A DNA stretch of 64,000 bases from the NCBI RefSeq assembly GCF_023276435.1, contig NZ_JALLPO010000035.1, positions 1 through 64,000 on the forward strand, given 5' to 3'. The position numbers were made by a program, and so were the translations under genes. The notes beneath the pieces are model-generated. The model saw only the letters and a list, made by a program, of their open reading frames with translations. It was not told where the DNA came from and did no database searches. This document shows, piece after piece, positions 17,844-25,499 of the stretch (its first letter is position 1; every line of letters begins with the position of its first letter). This stretch comes from Sphaerisporangium perillae. GTDB taxonomy: Bacteria > Actinomycetota > Actinomycetes > Streptosporangiales > Streptosporangiaceae.

Positions 17844-17863
17844 AACCTACGCTAGCGTAAGTT
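17844..17863. promoter_or_regulatory. Palindromic operator upstream of the desaturase
   Basis: AACCTACGCT joined to AGCGTAAGTT is a 20-bp palindrome with one mismatch per arm pair, centred on ACGCTAGCGT. It lies 33 bp before the desaturase GTG. A TetR-family lipid regulator is likely; no such gene adjoins it. Confidence 0.55.
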
Positions 17864-17922
17864 CCTCCCTTCCGCGTCGCCGGGCAGGCCGCGTGTACAC
17901 GGGGGAGAGAGATCGAACGCAC

Positions 17923-17960
17923 GAAGCCCAGGTCTCCTATGGATCGGGAGCCTGGGCTTC
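17923..17960 (-). terminator. Strong hairpin after the copper-binding protein gene
   Basis: GAAGCCCAGG and CTCC (interrupted by one bulged T) pair with GGAG and CCTGGGCTTC, a 14-bp stem with a 9-nt loop. It lies 88 bp past the stop of the leftward gene at 18049 and before the desaturase promoter. There is no U-tract. Confidence 0.55.
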
Positions 17961-18048
17961 GCCTCATGAGGGCCGGTCGATCTCCGGCGCGCCCAGGGCC
18001 TCGACGGCCCAGCCGCAGGAGCGCGCCCGAGATCTCGCGCGGCGGATC

Positions 18049-18405
18049 TCAGGCCGGCATGGCCGCCATGACGCGGCACGCCTCGGAGCACGCCTTGCAC
18101 GCCTCACCGCAGCGCTTCATCATCGGGTCGCTGCTCATGGACATGCATGCCTCGGCGCACTTGGCGGTCACCTGGGCGCACATCTTGGCCATCTCCATGG
18201 CCATCGGCGACTGGCGCATCATCATGTCCGCGCACAGGCGGGTGATGTCGGAACAGTCCATGAGCGCGCCCATCATCGTCCGGTCGACGTGCTGGCCGCC
18301 CTGCTGCAGGCAGTACGTCATGGTCTGCTCACAGAGACTGTGGCTTTCCATGCACGCGTCAATGCATTTCTGCATTTCGGGACTGAGCTGTCCCTCTTTT
18401 CGCAT
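18049..18405 (-). CDS. four-helix-bundle copper-binding protein (Csp/DUF326 family)
   Basis: A 118-residue protein with 13 cysteines spaced along amphipathic helices as CxxxC and C-x6-C, plus many Met and His. This is the hallmark of Csp copper-storage proteins, which bind many Cu(I) ions inside a four-helix bundle. No signal peptide is visible, so it is the cytosolic type. A strong GAGGAGGA ribosome site precedes the ATG. A monocistronic unit with its own terminator; it probably buffers copper. Confidence 0.92.
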   Translation of the reverse strand: MRKEGQLSPEMQKCIDACMESHSLCEQTMTYCLQQGGQHVDRTMMGALMDCSDITRLCADMMMRQSPMAMEMAKMCAQVTAKCAEACMSMSSDPMMKRCGEACKACSEACRVMAAMPA

Positions 18406-18587
18406 AGTTCCTCCTCGTTAGCGACCTGCCCCACCGGGAGGCATGATCAATTCCCCTCTCATCTCGATGAATACCCTCGAACCGGATGGAAGGGCCGGGC
18501 GTTCTCCACGTTTTAACCGGCATTGCGATCATTTGGCGACGTTGGTCGGAGATCGGCCAGAGTCGAGCCCGGGCAGTGCCCGTATGC
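18406..18587. other. Non-coding stretch upstream of the copper protein
   Basis: This stretch should hold the promoter of the leftward copper-binding gene. I see no recognisable operator or small gene. It and the adjacent remnant at 18588 together make a 374-bp gap. Confidence 0.4.
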
Positions 18588-18734
18588 TCACCGCACGGGG
18601 GGACGGCGGTTGCCGAGGGCGCGAGAGAGCGCCAGGGCGGCGGTGTGCACCGCCGCGGGGGCGACCTGGTTCATGCGGTCGTCCTCGGGGCGGAAGGCGC
18701 CCAGCACCGTGACGACGCGCTGGAGGAAGGAGCC
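18588..18734 (-). pseudogene. Remnant of an IclR-family regulator
   Basis: A 48-codon open stretch with no start codon. Its first part (FLQRVVTVLGAFRPED) resembles the beginning of IclR helix-turn-helix domains and its last part (AAVHTAALALSRALG) resembles IclR C-termini. The whole effector domain and most of the DNA-binding domain are missing, which suggests an internal deletion. It lies directly downstream of, and in the same frame as, the racemase gene. The similarity is from memory of the family, not a search. Confidence 0.35.
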
Positions 18735-18779
18735 GTCGTCGCGTCGGGGAGGACATACCCGCCAACGGGCCTGCTCCGC

Positions 18780-19865
18780 TCAGGTCCAGGCGTCGATCGC
18801 CGCGCGGATGTCCTGGACCTCTCCGCTGGTCGCGGTCGCTTCCGCGTCCGCGGAGCGGGAGAACCGCGGCGCCGGCGCGGCCACCACGTCGTCGCCGGCC
18901 GCGGCGAGCGAGCCCCGGGCGGCGATGTGCGGATGGGCCGGCGCCTCGGCGAAGGTGAGCACCGGGGTGACGCAGGCGTCGGTGCCGGCGAAGAGCCGGG
19001 CCCAGTCGTCCCTCGGCCGGGTCCGGAACACCGCGGCGAAGGTGTCGGCCAGCGTGCCCCACCGCGTCCGGTCGTTCTGGTCCGGAAGCGACTCGGCGGA
19101 CAGCCCCAGTCCCTTGAGCAGCAGGGCGTAGAACTGTGGCTCAAGGGCCCCGACCGCGACGAAGCGGCCGTCGGCGCACTCGTAGGTCCGGTAGAACGGC
19201 GCCGCGCCGTCGAGGAGGTTGCCGGCCCGCCGATCGTCCCACTGCCCCATGGCCCGCAGTTCCAGGATGGGCTGGACCAGGGCGCTCACGCCGTCGACCA
19301 TGGCCGCGTCGACGACCTGCCCCGCCCCGGAGCGCTCCCGCTCCCACAGCGCGGCGAGGATCCCGGTCACCAGGAACATCGAGCCGCCGCCGTAGTCACC
19401 GGCCAGGTTGAGCGGCGGCACCGGATGGTCCGCCGGGCCGACCGCGTGCAGGGCGCCGGTGAGGGAGATGTAGTTGATGTCGTGTCCGGCGCTCCGCGCG
19501 AGCGGGCCGGACTGCCCCCACCCGGTCATCCGGGCGTACACCAGCCGCGGGTTGCGCTCCAGGCATGTCTCGGGCCCGAGGCCGAGCCGTTCGGTCACCC
19601 CTGGGCGGTATCCCTCCAGCAGGACGTCCGCGCGGTCGACCAGGTCGAGCACCGAGGCGAGGCCGGCCGCGTCCTTCAGATCGGCGAGCACGGTGGTGCG
19701 GCCGCGCAGCACGTGCGAGGTGTGCTGGTACTCCGCCGGTGGGGCGCTCGGGCGCACCACGCGGACGATTTCCGCACCCAGGTCGGCGAGGACCATGCCC
19801 GCGTGCGGCCCGGGACCGATCCCGGCCAGCTCGACGACCCGGAGTCCTGCCAGTGGTCTGCTCAT
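18780..19865 (-). CDS. mcr: alpha-methylacyl-CoA racemase (CaiB/BaiF family)
   Basis: A 361-residue enzyme that epimerises (2R)/(2S)-methylacyl-CoA, needed before beta-oxidation of branched chains such as sterol side chains. The catalytic pair of the Mycobacterium enzyme (His126/Asp156) is seen as His128 in GHDINYI and Asp157 in AGDYGGG. The start is the ATG at MSRPLAGLRV; the upstream extension is not homologous. A palindrome shared with the neighbouring TetR gene lies about 100 bp upstream. The link to the steroid genes 12 kb away is inferred. Confidence 0.92.
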   Translation of the reverse strand: MSRPLAGLRVVELAGIGPGPHAGMVLADLGAEIVRVVRPSAPPAEYQHTSHVLRGRTTVLADLKDAAGLASVLDLVDRADVLLEGYRPGVTERLGLGPETCLERNPRLVYARMTGWGQSGPLARSAGHDINYISLTGALHAVGPADHPVPPLNLAGDYGGGSMFLVTGILAALWERERSGAGQVVDAAMVDGVSALVQPILELRAMGQWDDRRAGNLLDGAAPFYRTYECADGRFVAVGALEPQFYALLLKGLGLSAESLPDQNDRTRWGTLADTFAAVFRTRPRDDWARLFAGTDACVTPVLTFAEAPAHPHIAARGSLAAAGDDVVAAPAPRFSRSADAEATATSGEVQDIRAAIDAWT

Positions 19866-19967
19866 CCGCGCTCCAGTCAAAGGATCGTCGTGGACACCGC
19901 TCGCTCGGCGGCTCCCCTCATCCCGCCTCCAGGGCGGGTCCATGCGTCAGCCTCCAACTTATTAGTT

Positions 19968-19977
19968 AGCGATCGCT
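19968..19977. promoter_or_regulatory. Operator upstream of the racemase, shared with the TetR gene
   Basis: AGCGATCGCT, a perfect palindrome in the context TTAGCGATCGCTCA, matches the core of the site at 20782 (TAGCG-TT-CGCTA). Both lie upstream of leftward genes and probably bind the TetR protein encoded at 20094. Confidence 0.5.
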
Positions 19978-20093
19978 CAGTCTAGGGCGTTTGGTGGGAT
20001 ATGTCGGAAATTCAGCCCTCACGGCCTGCGGGCTCGGCGTCCGCGCGGGCACCGTGTCCGCGTGCGGCTGGCCGAGTCGGGTTCGCTCGGGCG

Positions 20094-20759
20094 TCAGGCG
20101 GGCTTCTCGCCCATGCTGCGCCACCGTTCGAGCAACTCGGGGACGGCGCCGACCGTGTGCCCCGCGATGTCCAGATACCGGTGGGCGATCTCGTCGACCG
20201 TCAGCCGGCCGTCGGCGCGGTACCAGGTCGGGATCGCCTGGACCATGCCGAACAGGGCGCGCACGGTGTCCTTGGGCAGCGCCACGTCGAAGACTCCTGC
20301 CGCCACCCCGCCCCGCACCGCGTCCAGCAGCATGACCTCGATCTCGTCACGCCTGGCCGTGTACCTCTGGCGCAGCTCCGGCGACAACGACCGGATCTCG
20401 GCGTCCAGCGACGCGATCTTGTCGCTCTTCGCCATGAAACGGACCACGCACTCGATCAGGTTGGCGAACCGCACGGCCGGATCGCCGGACTCGGCCTGGG
20501 CCGCGCGGCACATCCGCCACAGGCGGTCGATCGACGAGTCGAGCAAGGAGAAGAGGATCGCCTCCTTGTTCTGGTGGTGGTAGTACAACGCGGGTACGGT
20601 GACCCCGACTCGACCGGCGATGTCGCGAACCGAGGTTCCGTGGTAACCCTGCTCGTAGAACGCGTCCAAGGCGGCGGTCAGAATCGGGGACAGGGCCAGC
20701 GCCGGCGACTCACGCCAGTCCAACTCCTCGTCGGAGTGCGCGGCAGGGGTGGAGATCAT
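20094..20759 (-). CDS. TetR-family transcriptional regulator
   Basis: A 221-residue repressor with a TetR N-terminal helix-turn-helix (TSVRDIAGRVGVTVPALYYHHQNK, about 42-65) and a TetR_C domain of the fatty-acid/sterol regulator kind (IPTWYRADGRLTVDEIAHRYLD near the end). The same YRxDGRLS/T-DEIA signature occurs in the KstR2-like protein at 33194, so an acyl-CoA ligand is likely. A palindrome lies just before its start and a matching one before the racemase. Confidence 0.92.
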   Translation of the reverse strand: MISTPAAHSDEELDWRESPALALSPILTAALDAFYEQGYHGTSVRDIAGRVGVTVPALYYHHQNKEAILFSLLDSSIDRLWRMCRAAQAESGDPAVRFANLIECVVRFMAKSDKIASLDAEIRSLSPELRQRYTARRDEIEVMLLDAVRGGVAAGVFDVALPKDTVRALFGMVQAIPTWYRADGRLTVDEIAHRYLDIAGHTVGAVPELLERWRSMGEKPA

Positions 20760-20781
20760 GGGCCCATTCTATCGCCTTATC

Positions 20782-20793
20782 TAGCGTTCGCTA
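20782..20793. promoter_or_regulatory. Autoregulatory operator of the TetR gene
   Basis: TAGCG-TT-CGCTA, perfect 5-bp arms, lies 22 bp upstream of the TetR ATG. It shares its core with the 19968 site. Confidence 0.5.
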
Positions 20794-20874
20794 TGTGCGT
20801 TCAGGCGGGCGGCCCGCAGACCGTCTCGCCGGCGAGGCCGTCCCCGGTAGACCTCGTCCAGCGGTGCGTTGCGT

Positions 20875-22602
20875 TCAGCCGAGCGGGAGCCGGACGAATC
20901 GGCCGGCGACGTGCAGGTCGCGCTCGATGCGGGACGCGGCCTCACATAGCGGCGGCACCACGGTCTGGCGGGCCTGCTCGGCGGTGCGGCGGCTCGCGTG
21001 CATGGAGACGTTGACCGCCGCGACGACCGCCCCCGCGCGGTCGCGCACCGGGACGGCGACGGAGCGCAGCCCCTCCTCGAGCTCCTGGTCGACCAGGGCG
21101 TACCCGTCACGGGCGGTCTGGTCGAGAATCGCCGCCAGCCGCTTAGCCGAGGTCACGGTGCGGCGGGTCAGCGGGCGGGCGTCCACCCGCGCGAGGAAGG
21201 CGGCGCGGCCGGCCGGGGACAGGCCCGCCAGCAGGACGCGCCCCATCGACGTCGCGTACGCCGGGAACCTCGTGCCGGGGGTGATGTCGACGCTCATGAT
21301 GCGCACGGTGGGCACGCGGGCGACGTACTGGATGTCGTCACCCGCGAGGACGGCCATCGACGCGGAGTCGTGGACCTGCCCGGCCAGCCAGGCCAGGTGC
21401 GGCTGGGCGATCTGGGGCAGCGTGAGCCTGGACAGGCAGGCGAAGCCCAGGTCCAGGACCCTCGGCGTCAGCCGGAACAGCCTGCCCTCCCCCGCCACGT
21501 AGCCGAGGTGCTCCAGGGTGATCAGGGCACGGCGGGTCGTCGCCCGGGCCAGCCCCGCGGCCTCGGCGAGCGCCGTGAGCGGCGCCTGCGGGCCTGCCTC
21601 CCCGAAAGCGGTCAGGACGCGCAGCCCGCGCGCGAAGGACTCCACGAACTCCGGACCGCCCCCGCGCTTCTCGGCATGCGCCGGCGACCCGGCGGGCACG
21701 GCCGCCACCGCCCCGGAGGAGGGCACGCCGAACGACGCGCCGCCCGCCGCCCCGGAGGAGGAGACGGCCGGGGACGTGGTCCCCACCGGGCCGGAGTACG
21801 GGCCGGCGGTGGACAGGGCGGCCTCCATCGCCGTGACCGTCTCGCGCAGCCGTGGCAGGACGGCGTCGCGCAGGGAGGCGGCGCTGTGCCTGCTGGTGTG
21901 GCTGACCACGCTCACGGCGCACACGTCGTGCCCGGCGCCGTCGCGCACCGGCATCGCGATGGCGACCAGCCCCGGCTCGATCAGCTGGTCGTCCAGCGAC
22001 CAACCGTCCCGCCCGGCGGCGGCGATCCGCTGCTCGAAGGAGGCCGCGGCCCGCTCGACGCCCCCCGGCAGGACGGGGAACGCGGCGTCGCCGGGATCGG
22101 CCGACCGGCGCAGCCGCCACCGCCGCCGGTCGTCCTCCGTCCAGCCGGCCGCGAACAGCGCCCCGGGGGCCCCGCTCTCGGCGGGGATCAGATCGCCGAC
22201 GTGGAAGGCGACCGACATCGCCCGCCTGCGGGTCACCTGATGGACGAAGCGCGTGCCGTCCCGGTCGGGGACCGCCAGGGAGACCGACTCGTCCAGCTCG
22301 CCGGCGAGCCGGTCGGCGAGCGGACCGAGCAGGGCGGGCAGCCGGGACGCGGCCAGGTAGGCGTTCCCCAGCTCCATCAGGGCGGGGGTGAGCACGGCGT
22401 CCCGGCCTTCCTGCCGGAGGTGGCCCAGGACGGCCAGCGTGTGCAGGACCCGGTCGACGGTCGATCGCGCGAGCCCGGTGTCCCGCACCAGGTCGCTGAC
22501 GCCACGCCGCCCGCGCGCCACGGCGAGCGCGCGCACGACGGCCAGCCCTCGCACCAGCGGACCCACCGCCTCTTCCGGCGGCGCGGTGATCGCGTCGGTC
22601 AT
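20875..22602 (-). CDS. tandem double IclR-family regulator, probable pca regulator
   Basis: A 575-residue protein made of two complete IclR units. The first has its winged helix at about 15-75 and an effector domain to about 260. After a Gly/Ser/Ala/Pro linker the second starts near 315 with FVESFARGLRVLTAF, the entry typical of PcaR/PcaU-type regulators. It diverges from the pca operon across 334 bp with a palindrome. It probably controls pcaFHGBL, with beta-ketoadipate or protocatechuate as ligand. The start is the ATG at MTDAITAPP. Confidence 0.9.
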   Translation of the reverse strand: MTDAITAPPEEAVGPLVRGLAVVRALAVARGRRGVSDLVRDTGLARSTVDRVLHTLAVLGHLRQEGRDAVLTPALMELGNAYLAASRLPALLGPLADRLAGELDESVSLAVPDRDGTRFVHQVTRRRAMSVAFHVGDLIPAESGAPGALFAAGWTEDDRRRWRLRRSADPGDAAFPVLPGGVERAAASFEQRIAAAGRDGWSLDDQLIEPGLVAIAMPVRDGAGHDVCAVSVVSHTSRHSAASLRDAVLPRLRETVTAMEAALSTAGPYSGPVGTTSPAVSSSGAAGGASFGVPSSGAVAAVPAGSPAHAEKRGGGPEFVESFARGLRVLTAFGEAGPQAPLTALAEAAGLARATTRRALITLEHLGYVAGEGRLFRLTPRVLDLGFACLSRLTLPQIAQPHLAWLAGQVHDSASMAVLAGDDIQYVARVPTVRIMSVDITPGTRFPAYATSMGRVLLAGLSPAGRAAFLARVDARPLTRRTVTSAKRLAAILDQTARDGYALVDQELEEGLRSVAVPVRDRAGAVVAAVNVSMHASRRTAEQARQTVVPPLCEAASRIERDLHVAGRFVRLPLG

Positions 22603-22705
22603 GCGCTCTCCATGGTGGGCGGAGCCTGGCCCGAGCCGTACCGTCCGGGTCGTTGACAGGTCCCGAGTCCAGGTACCAGACTTTATGGCACTATAATGAA
22701 CAAAA

Positions 22706-22720
22706 GTTCGCCACGCGAAC
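22706..22720. promoter_or_regulatory. Palindromic operator between the IclR gene and the pca operon
   Basis: GTTCGC-CAC-GCGAAC, perfect arms, lies in an A/T-rich patch 104 bp upstream of the IclR start and 81 bp before the pcaI remnant. It is a likely binding site of the double-IclR regulator. Confidence 0.55.
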
Positions 22721-22786
22721 AGATTAGCAGAATACCCAGCCAATGCGTCGACGGGCCGTGGCCCTGCCGGTGCGAAGACGAGGGAC

Positions 22787-22861
22787 ATGGCCGACATCCA
22801 TGCGCTCCCCCACGCGGTGGCGGAGCCGATCCGCGGCGGCGACGCGCTCAAGGCCGCCTGA
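22787..22861 (+). pseudogene. N-terminal remnant of 3-oxoadipate CoA-transferase subunit A (pcaI)
   Basis: An ATG with an AGGGA ribosome site opens 24 codons, MADIHALPHAVAEPIRGGD followed by ALKAA and a stop. The first ~19 residues match the start of actinobacterial PcaI/CatI (MADI-type beginning, AVA-x3-R-x-GD). The usual actinomycete order is pcaIJFHGBL, so this is where pcaI should be. The rest of pcaI and all of pcaJ are gone. Confidence 0.55.
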
Positions 22862-22871
22862 GCCGTCCGCC

Positions 22872-22940
22872 ATGACCCAGCCGCACGAGCCCGAGGAGCG
22901 CCGCGCAATGACCCAGCCGCCTGAGGGGATCCACGCATGA
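22872..22940 (+). other. 22-codon reading frame coupled to pcaF, possible deletion scar
   Basis: This ATG-initiated frame overlaps the pcaF ATG by ATGA. It contains a direct repeat, ATGACCCAGCCGC at 22872 and 22908 (36-bp spacing). The peptide matches nothing I know. It may be the leftover 3' junction of the lost pcaIJ or simply a leader that feeds ribosomes to pcaF. Confidence 0.3.
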
Positions 22941-24118
22941 CCGAGGTGTACATCGTCGACGCCGTCCGTACCCCGTTCGGCAAGTACGGCGGCGCGCTGT
23001 CCCGCGTCCGGCCGGACGACCTGGCCGCCCACGTCGTACGCGCGCTCGCCGACCGCAGTCCCGGCCTGGACCCGTCGCGCGTCGACGACGTCTTCTTCGG
23101 CAACGCCAACGGCGCCGGAGAGGAGAACCGCGACGTCGCGCGCATGGCCGTCCTGCTCGCGGGGCTCCCGGTCACCGTCCCCGGCACGACCGTGAACCGC
23201 CTGTGCGGCTCGGGCATGGAGGCCGTCATCCAGGCCGCGCGCGCGGTCGCCGCCGGTGACGCCTCCATCGCCGTGGCGGGCGGCGTCGAGTCCATGTCGC
23301 GGGCGCCCTGGGTGATGCCCAAGCCCGAACGCGCCTTCCCCGCCGGCCACCAGGAGCTGTACTCCACCACCCTCGGCTGGCGCATGGTCAACCCGCGCAT
23401 GCCGGCCGAGTGGACCGTCCCGCTCGGCGAGGGCGCGGAGCTCATCGCCGACAAGTACGGGATCACCCGCGAGCAGCAGGACGCGTTCGCCCTGGCCAGC
23501 CACCAGAAGGCGGCCCGCGCGTGGAAGGAGGGCTCCTACGGCGGCGAGATCGTCCCCGTGGAGGGCGCCGAGCTCGCCCGTGACGAGGCCATCCGCGACG
23601 ACACCTCGATGGAGTCCCTGGCCAGGCTCAAGCCCGCCTTCCGTCCCGACGGCGGCACCGTGACCGCCGGGAACTCCTCGCCGCTCAACGACGGCGCGGC
23701 CGCGCTGCTGCTGTGCGACGAGGAGGGGCTGCGGGCCGTCGGCCGCGAGCCGCTCGCCCGGATCCGGGCCTCGGCCGTCACCGCCATAGAGCCGCAGTAC
23801 TACGGGCTCGGCCCCGTCGAGGCCGTACGGCGGGCACTCGCCCGCGCGGGCAAGGGCCTGGACGAGCTGACCGTCTTCGAGCTGAACGAGGCGTTCGCCG
23901 CGCAGTCCCTCGGCTGCCTCGCCGAGTGGCCCGGCCTCGACCCGGAGATCGTCAACCCTCGCGGTGGCGCCATCGCCATCGGCCACCCCCTCGGCGCCTC
24001 CGGAGCGCGCCTGGCCGGGGCGGTCGCCCACCAGCTCGCCGCCGCCGGCTCCGGCACCGGCCTGGCGGCACTGTGCATCGGCGTCGGGCAGGGTCTCGCC
24101 CTGGTCCTGGAAAGGTAG
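22937..24118 (+). CDS. pcaF: beta-ketoadipyl-CoA thiolase
   Basis: A 393-residue thiolase cleaving 3-oxoadipyl-CoA to succinyl-CoA and acetyl-CoA. It has the nucleophile loop NRLCGSGMEA (Cys near residue 90), the NEAFA motif, GHPLGASGAR and the C-terminal active-site Cys in LCIGVGQG. A GAGGGG ribosome site precedes the ATG. It is now the first intact gene of the operon and lies 8 bp upstream of pcaH. Without pcaIJ its substrate must come from another CoA-transferase. Confidence 0.94.
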   Translation: MTEVYIVDAVRTPFGKYGGALSRVRPDDLAAHVVRALADRSPGLDPSRVDDVFFGNANGAGEENRDVARMAVLLAGLPVTVPGTTVNRLCGSGMEAVIQAARAVAAGDASIAVAGGVESMSRAPWVMPKPERAFPAGHQELYSTTLGWRMVNPRMPAEWTVPLGEGAELIADKYGITREQQDAFALASHQKAARAWKEGSYGGEIVPVEGAELARDEAIRDDTSMESLARLKPAFRPDGGTVTAGNSSPLNDGAAALLLCDEEGLRAVGREPLARIRASAVTAIEPQYYGLGPVEAVRRALARAGKGLDELTVFELNEAFAAQSLGCLAEWPGLDPEIVNPRGGAIAIGHPLGASGARLAGAVAHQLAAAGSGTGLAALCIGVGQGLALVLER

Positions 24119-24126
24119 AGCGCACC

Positions 24127-24930
24127 ATGACGACCCTCCCCCAGACCCCATCCCCCGAACAGGGGACGCCGCTCACGCAGGAGGTCATCAGCGCCGAGAT
24201 CGCCCAGGCGCGCCAGGCCTACGTCAAGGCGGTCGAGGGCGGCGCGCCGCGCCGGGACCACCCCGACCGCGCCTACCCGCCCTACCGCAGCAGCGTGCTG
24301 CGCTACCCGCGGCAGCCGCTGGTCGACGTCCGCGACCCCGAGGCGGTCGAGCTGAGCGGCCCGGTGTTCGGCGTCACCGACGTCACCGACGTCGACTGGG
24401 ACCTCACCCGGCAGCATCACGGCGAGCCCCTCGGCGAGCGCATCCACGTCACCGGCCGGGTGCTCGACCGCGACGGCCGGCCGGTGCGCGGCCAGCTCGT
24501 CGAGATCTGGCAGGCCAACGCCTCGGGCCGGTACGCGCACCAGCGCGACCAGCATCCGGCGCCGCTCGACCCGAACTTCACCGGCTTCGGCCGCTGCCTC
24601 ACCGACGACGAGGGCCGTTACTCGTTCACCACCATCAAGCCGGGCCCTTACCCCTGGCGCAACCACGTCAACGCCTGGCGGCCCGCGCACATCCACTTCT
24701 CGCTCTTCGGCACCGCCTTCACCCAGCGGCTGGTCACGCAGATGTACTTCCCCGGCGATCCGCTGTTCCCCTACGACCCCATCATGCAGTCGGTGACCGA
24801 CGACGCCGCCCGCGAGCGGCTCGTCGCCTACTACGACCACGATCTGTCCACCCCCGAGTGGTCACTCGGCTACCGCTGGGACATCATCCTGTCCGGCCCG
24901 TCCGCCACCTGGATCGAGGAGAGCCGATGA
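24127..24930 (+). CDS. pcaH: protocatechuate 3,4-dioxygenase beta subunit
   Basis: A 267-residue non-heme Fe(III) intradiol dioxygenase subunit, with the N-terminal PcaH extension and the catalytic dioxygenase-C domain. Iron ligands are visible as Tyr in GRYAHQRD, Tyr in GPYPWRN and two His in WRPAHIHFS. With PcaG it opens protocatechuate to 3-carboxy-cis,cis-muconate. The stop overlaps the pcaG ATG (ATGA). Confidence 0.95.
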   Translation: MTTLPQTPSPEQGTPLTQEVISAEIAQARQAYVKAVEGGAPRRDHPDRAYPPYRSSVLRYPRQPLVDVRDPEAVELSGPVFGVTDVTDVDWDLTRQHHGEPLGERIHVTGRVLDRDGRPVRGQLVEIWQANASGRYAHQRDQHPAPLDPNFTGFGRCLTDDEGRYSFTTIKPGPYPWRNHVNAWRPAHIHFSLFGTAFTQRLVTQMYFPGDPLFPYDPIMQSVTDDAARERLVAYYDHDLSTPEWSLGYRWDIILSGPSATWIEESR

Positions 24931-25499
24931 CGCAGCAGCCCACCGCGTCCCAGACCGTAGGACCCTTCTACGGCTACGCCCTGCCCTTCGCCGGGGGCGG
25001 TGACATCGCCCCGGCCGGGCATCCCGGCACGGTCACGGTGCACGGCCGGGTCTTCGACGGGGCGGGCCGGCCCGTACCGGACGCCATGCTGGAGTTCTGG
25101 CAGCCGGCCGCCGACGGGTCACGGGCCGGAGCCCCGGGATCGCTGCGCCGCGACCAGGTCACCGGGGCGGTGATCGGGCGGCACGGCCTGGACTTCACCG
25201 GATTCGGGAGGGTCTCCACCGACGCCGACGGGCACTACGCGATACGCACGCTGCCGCCGGGCGGCGCGCCGTACATCTCGGTCTGCGTTTTCGCCCGCGG
25301 CCTGCTGCACCACCTGTTCACCCGCGTCTACCTGCCCGAACTCACCGACCCCGCCGCCGAGCCGCTGCTTTCCGCCCTCCCGGCGCACCGCCGCGCCACG
25401 TTGATCGCCGTCCCGGAACGCGAGAAGGTCTACGGGTTCGACATCCGCCTGCAGCACGACGGTGCGCACGAGGAGACGGTGTTCCTTGCCTTCGACTGA
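24927..25499 (+). CDS. pcaG: protocatechuate 3,4-dioxygenase alpha subunit
   Basis: A 190-residue subunit beginning TASQTVGPFYGYALP, typical of PcaG. It shares the dioxygenase fold (VTVHGRVFDGAGRPVPDA, GLDFTGFGRVSTDADGHY) but lacks the full iron-ligand set, as expected of the alpha chain. It pairs with PcaH, with overlapping stop and start codons. The downstream pcaB starts inside its last codons. Confidence 0.94.
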   Translation: MTQQPTASQTVGPFYGYALPFAGGGDIAPAGHPGTVTVHGRVFDGAGRPVPDAMLEFWQPAADGSRAGAPGSLRRDQVTGAVIGRHGLDFTGFGRVSTDADGHYAIRTLPPGGAPYISVCVFARGLLHHLFTRVYLPELTDPAAEPLLSALPAHRRATLIAVPEREKVYGFDIRLQHDGAHEETVFLAFD

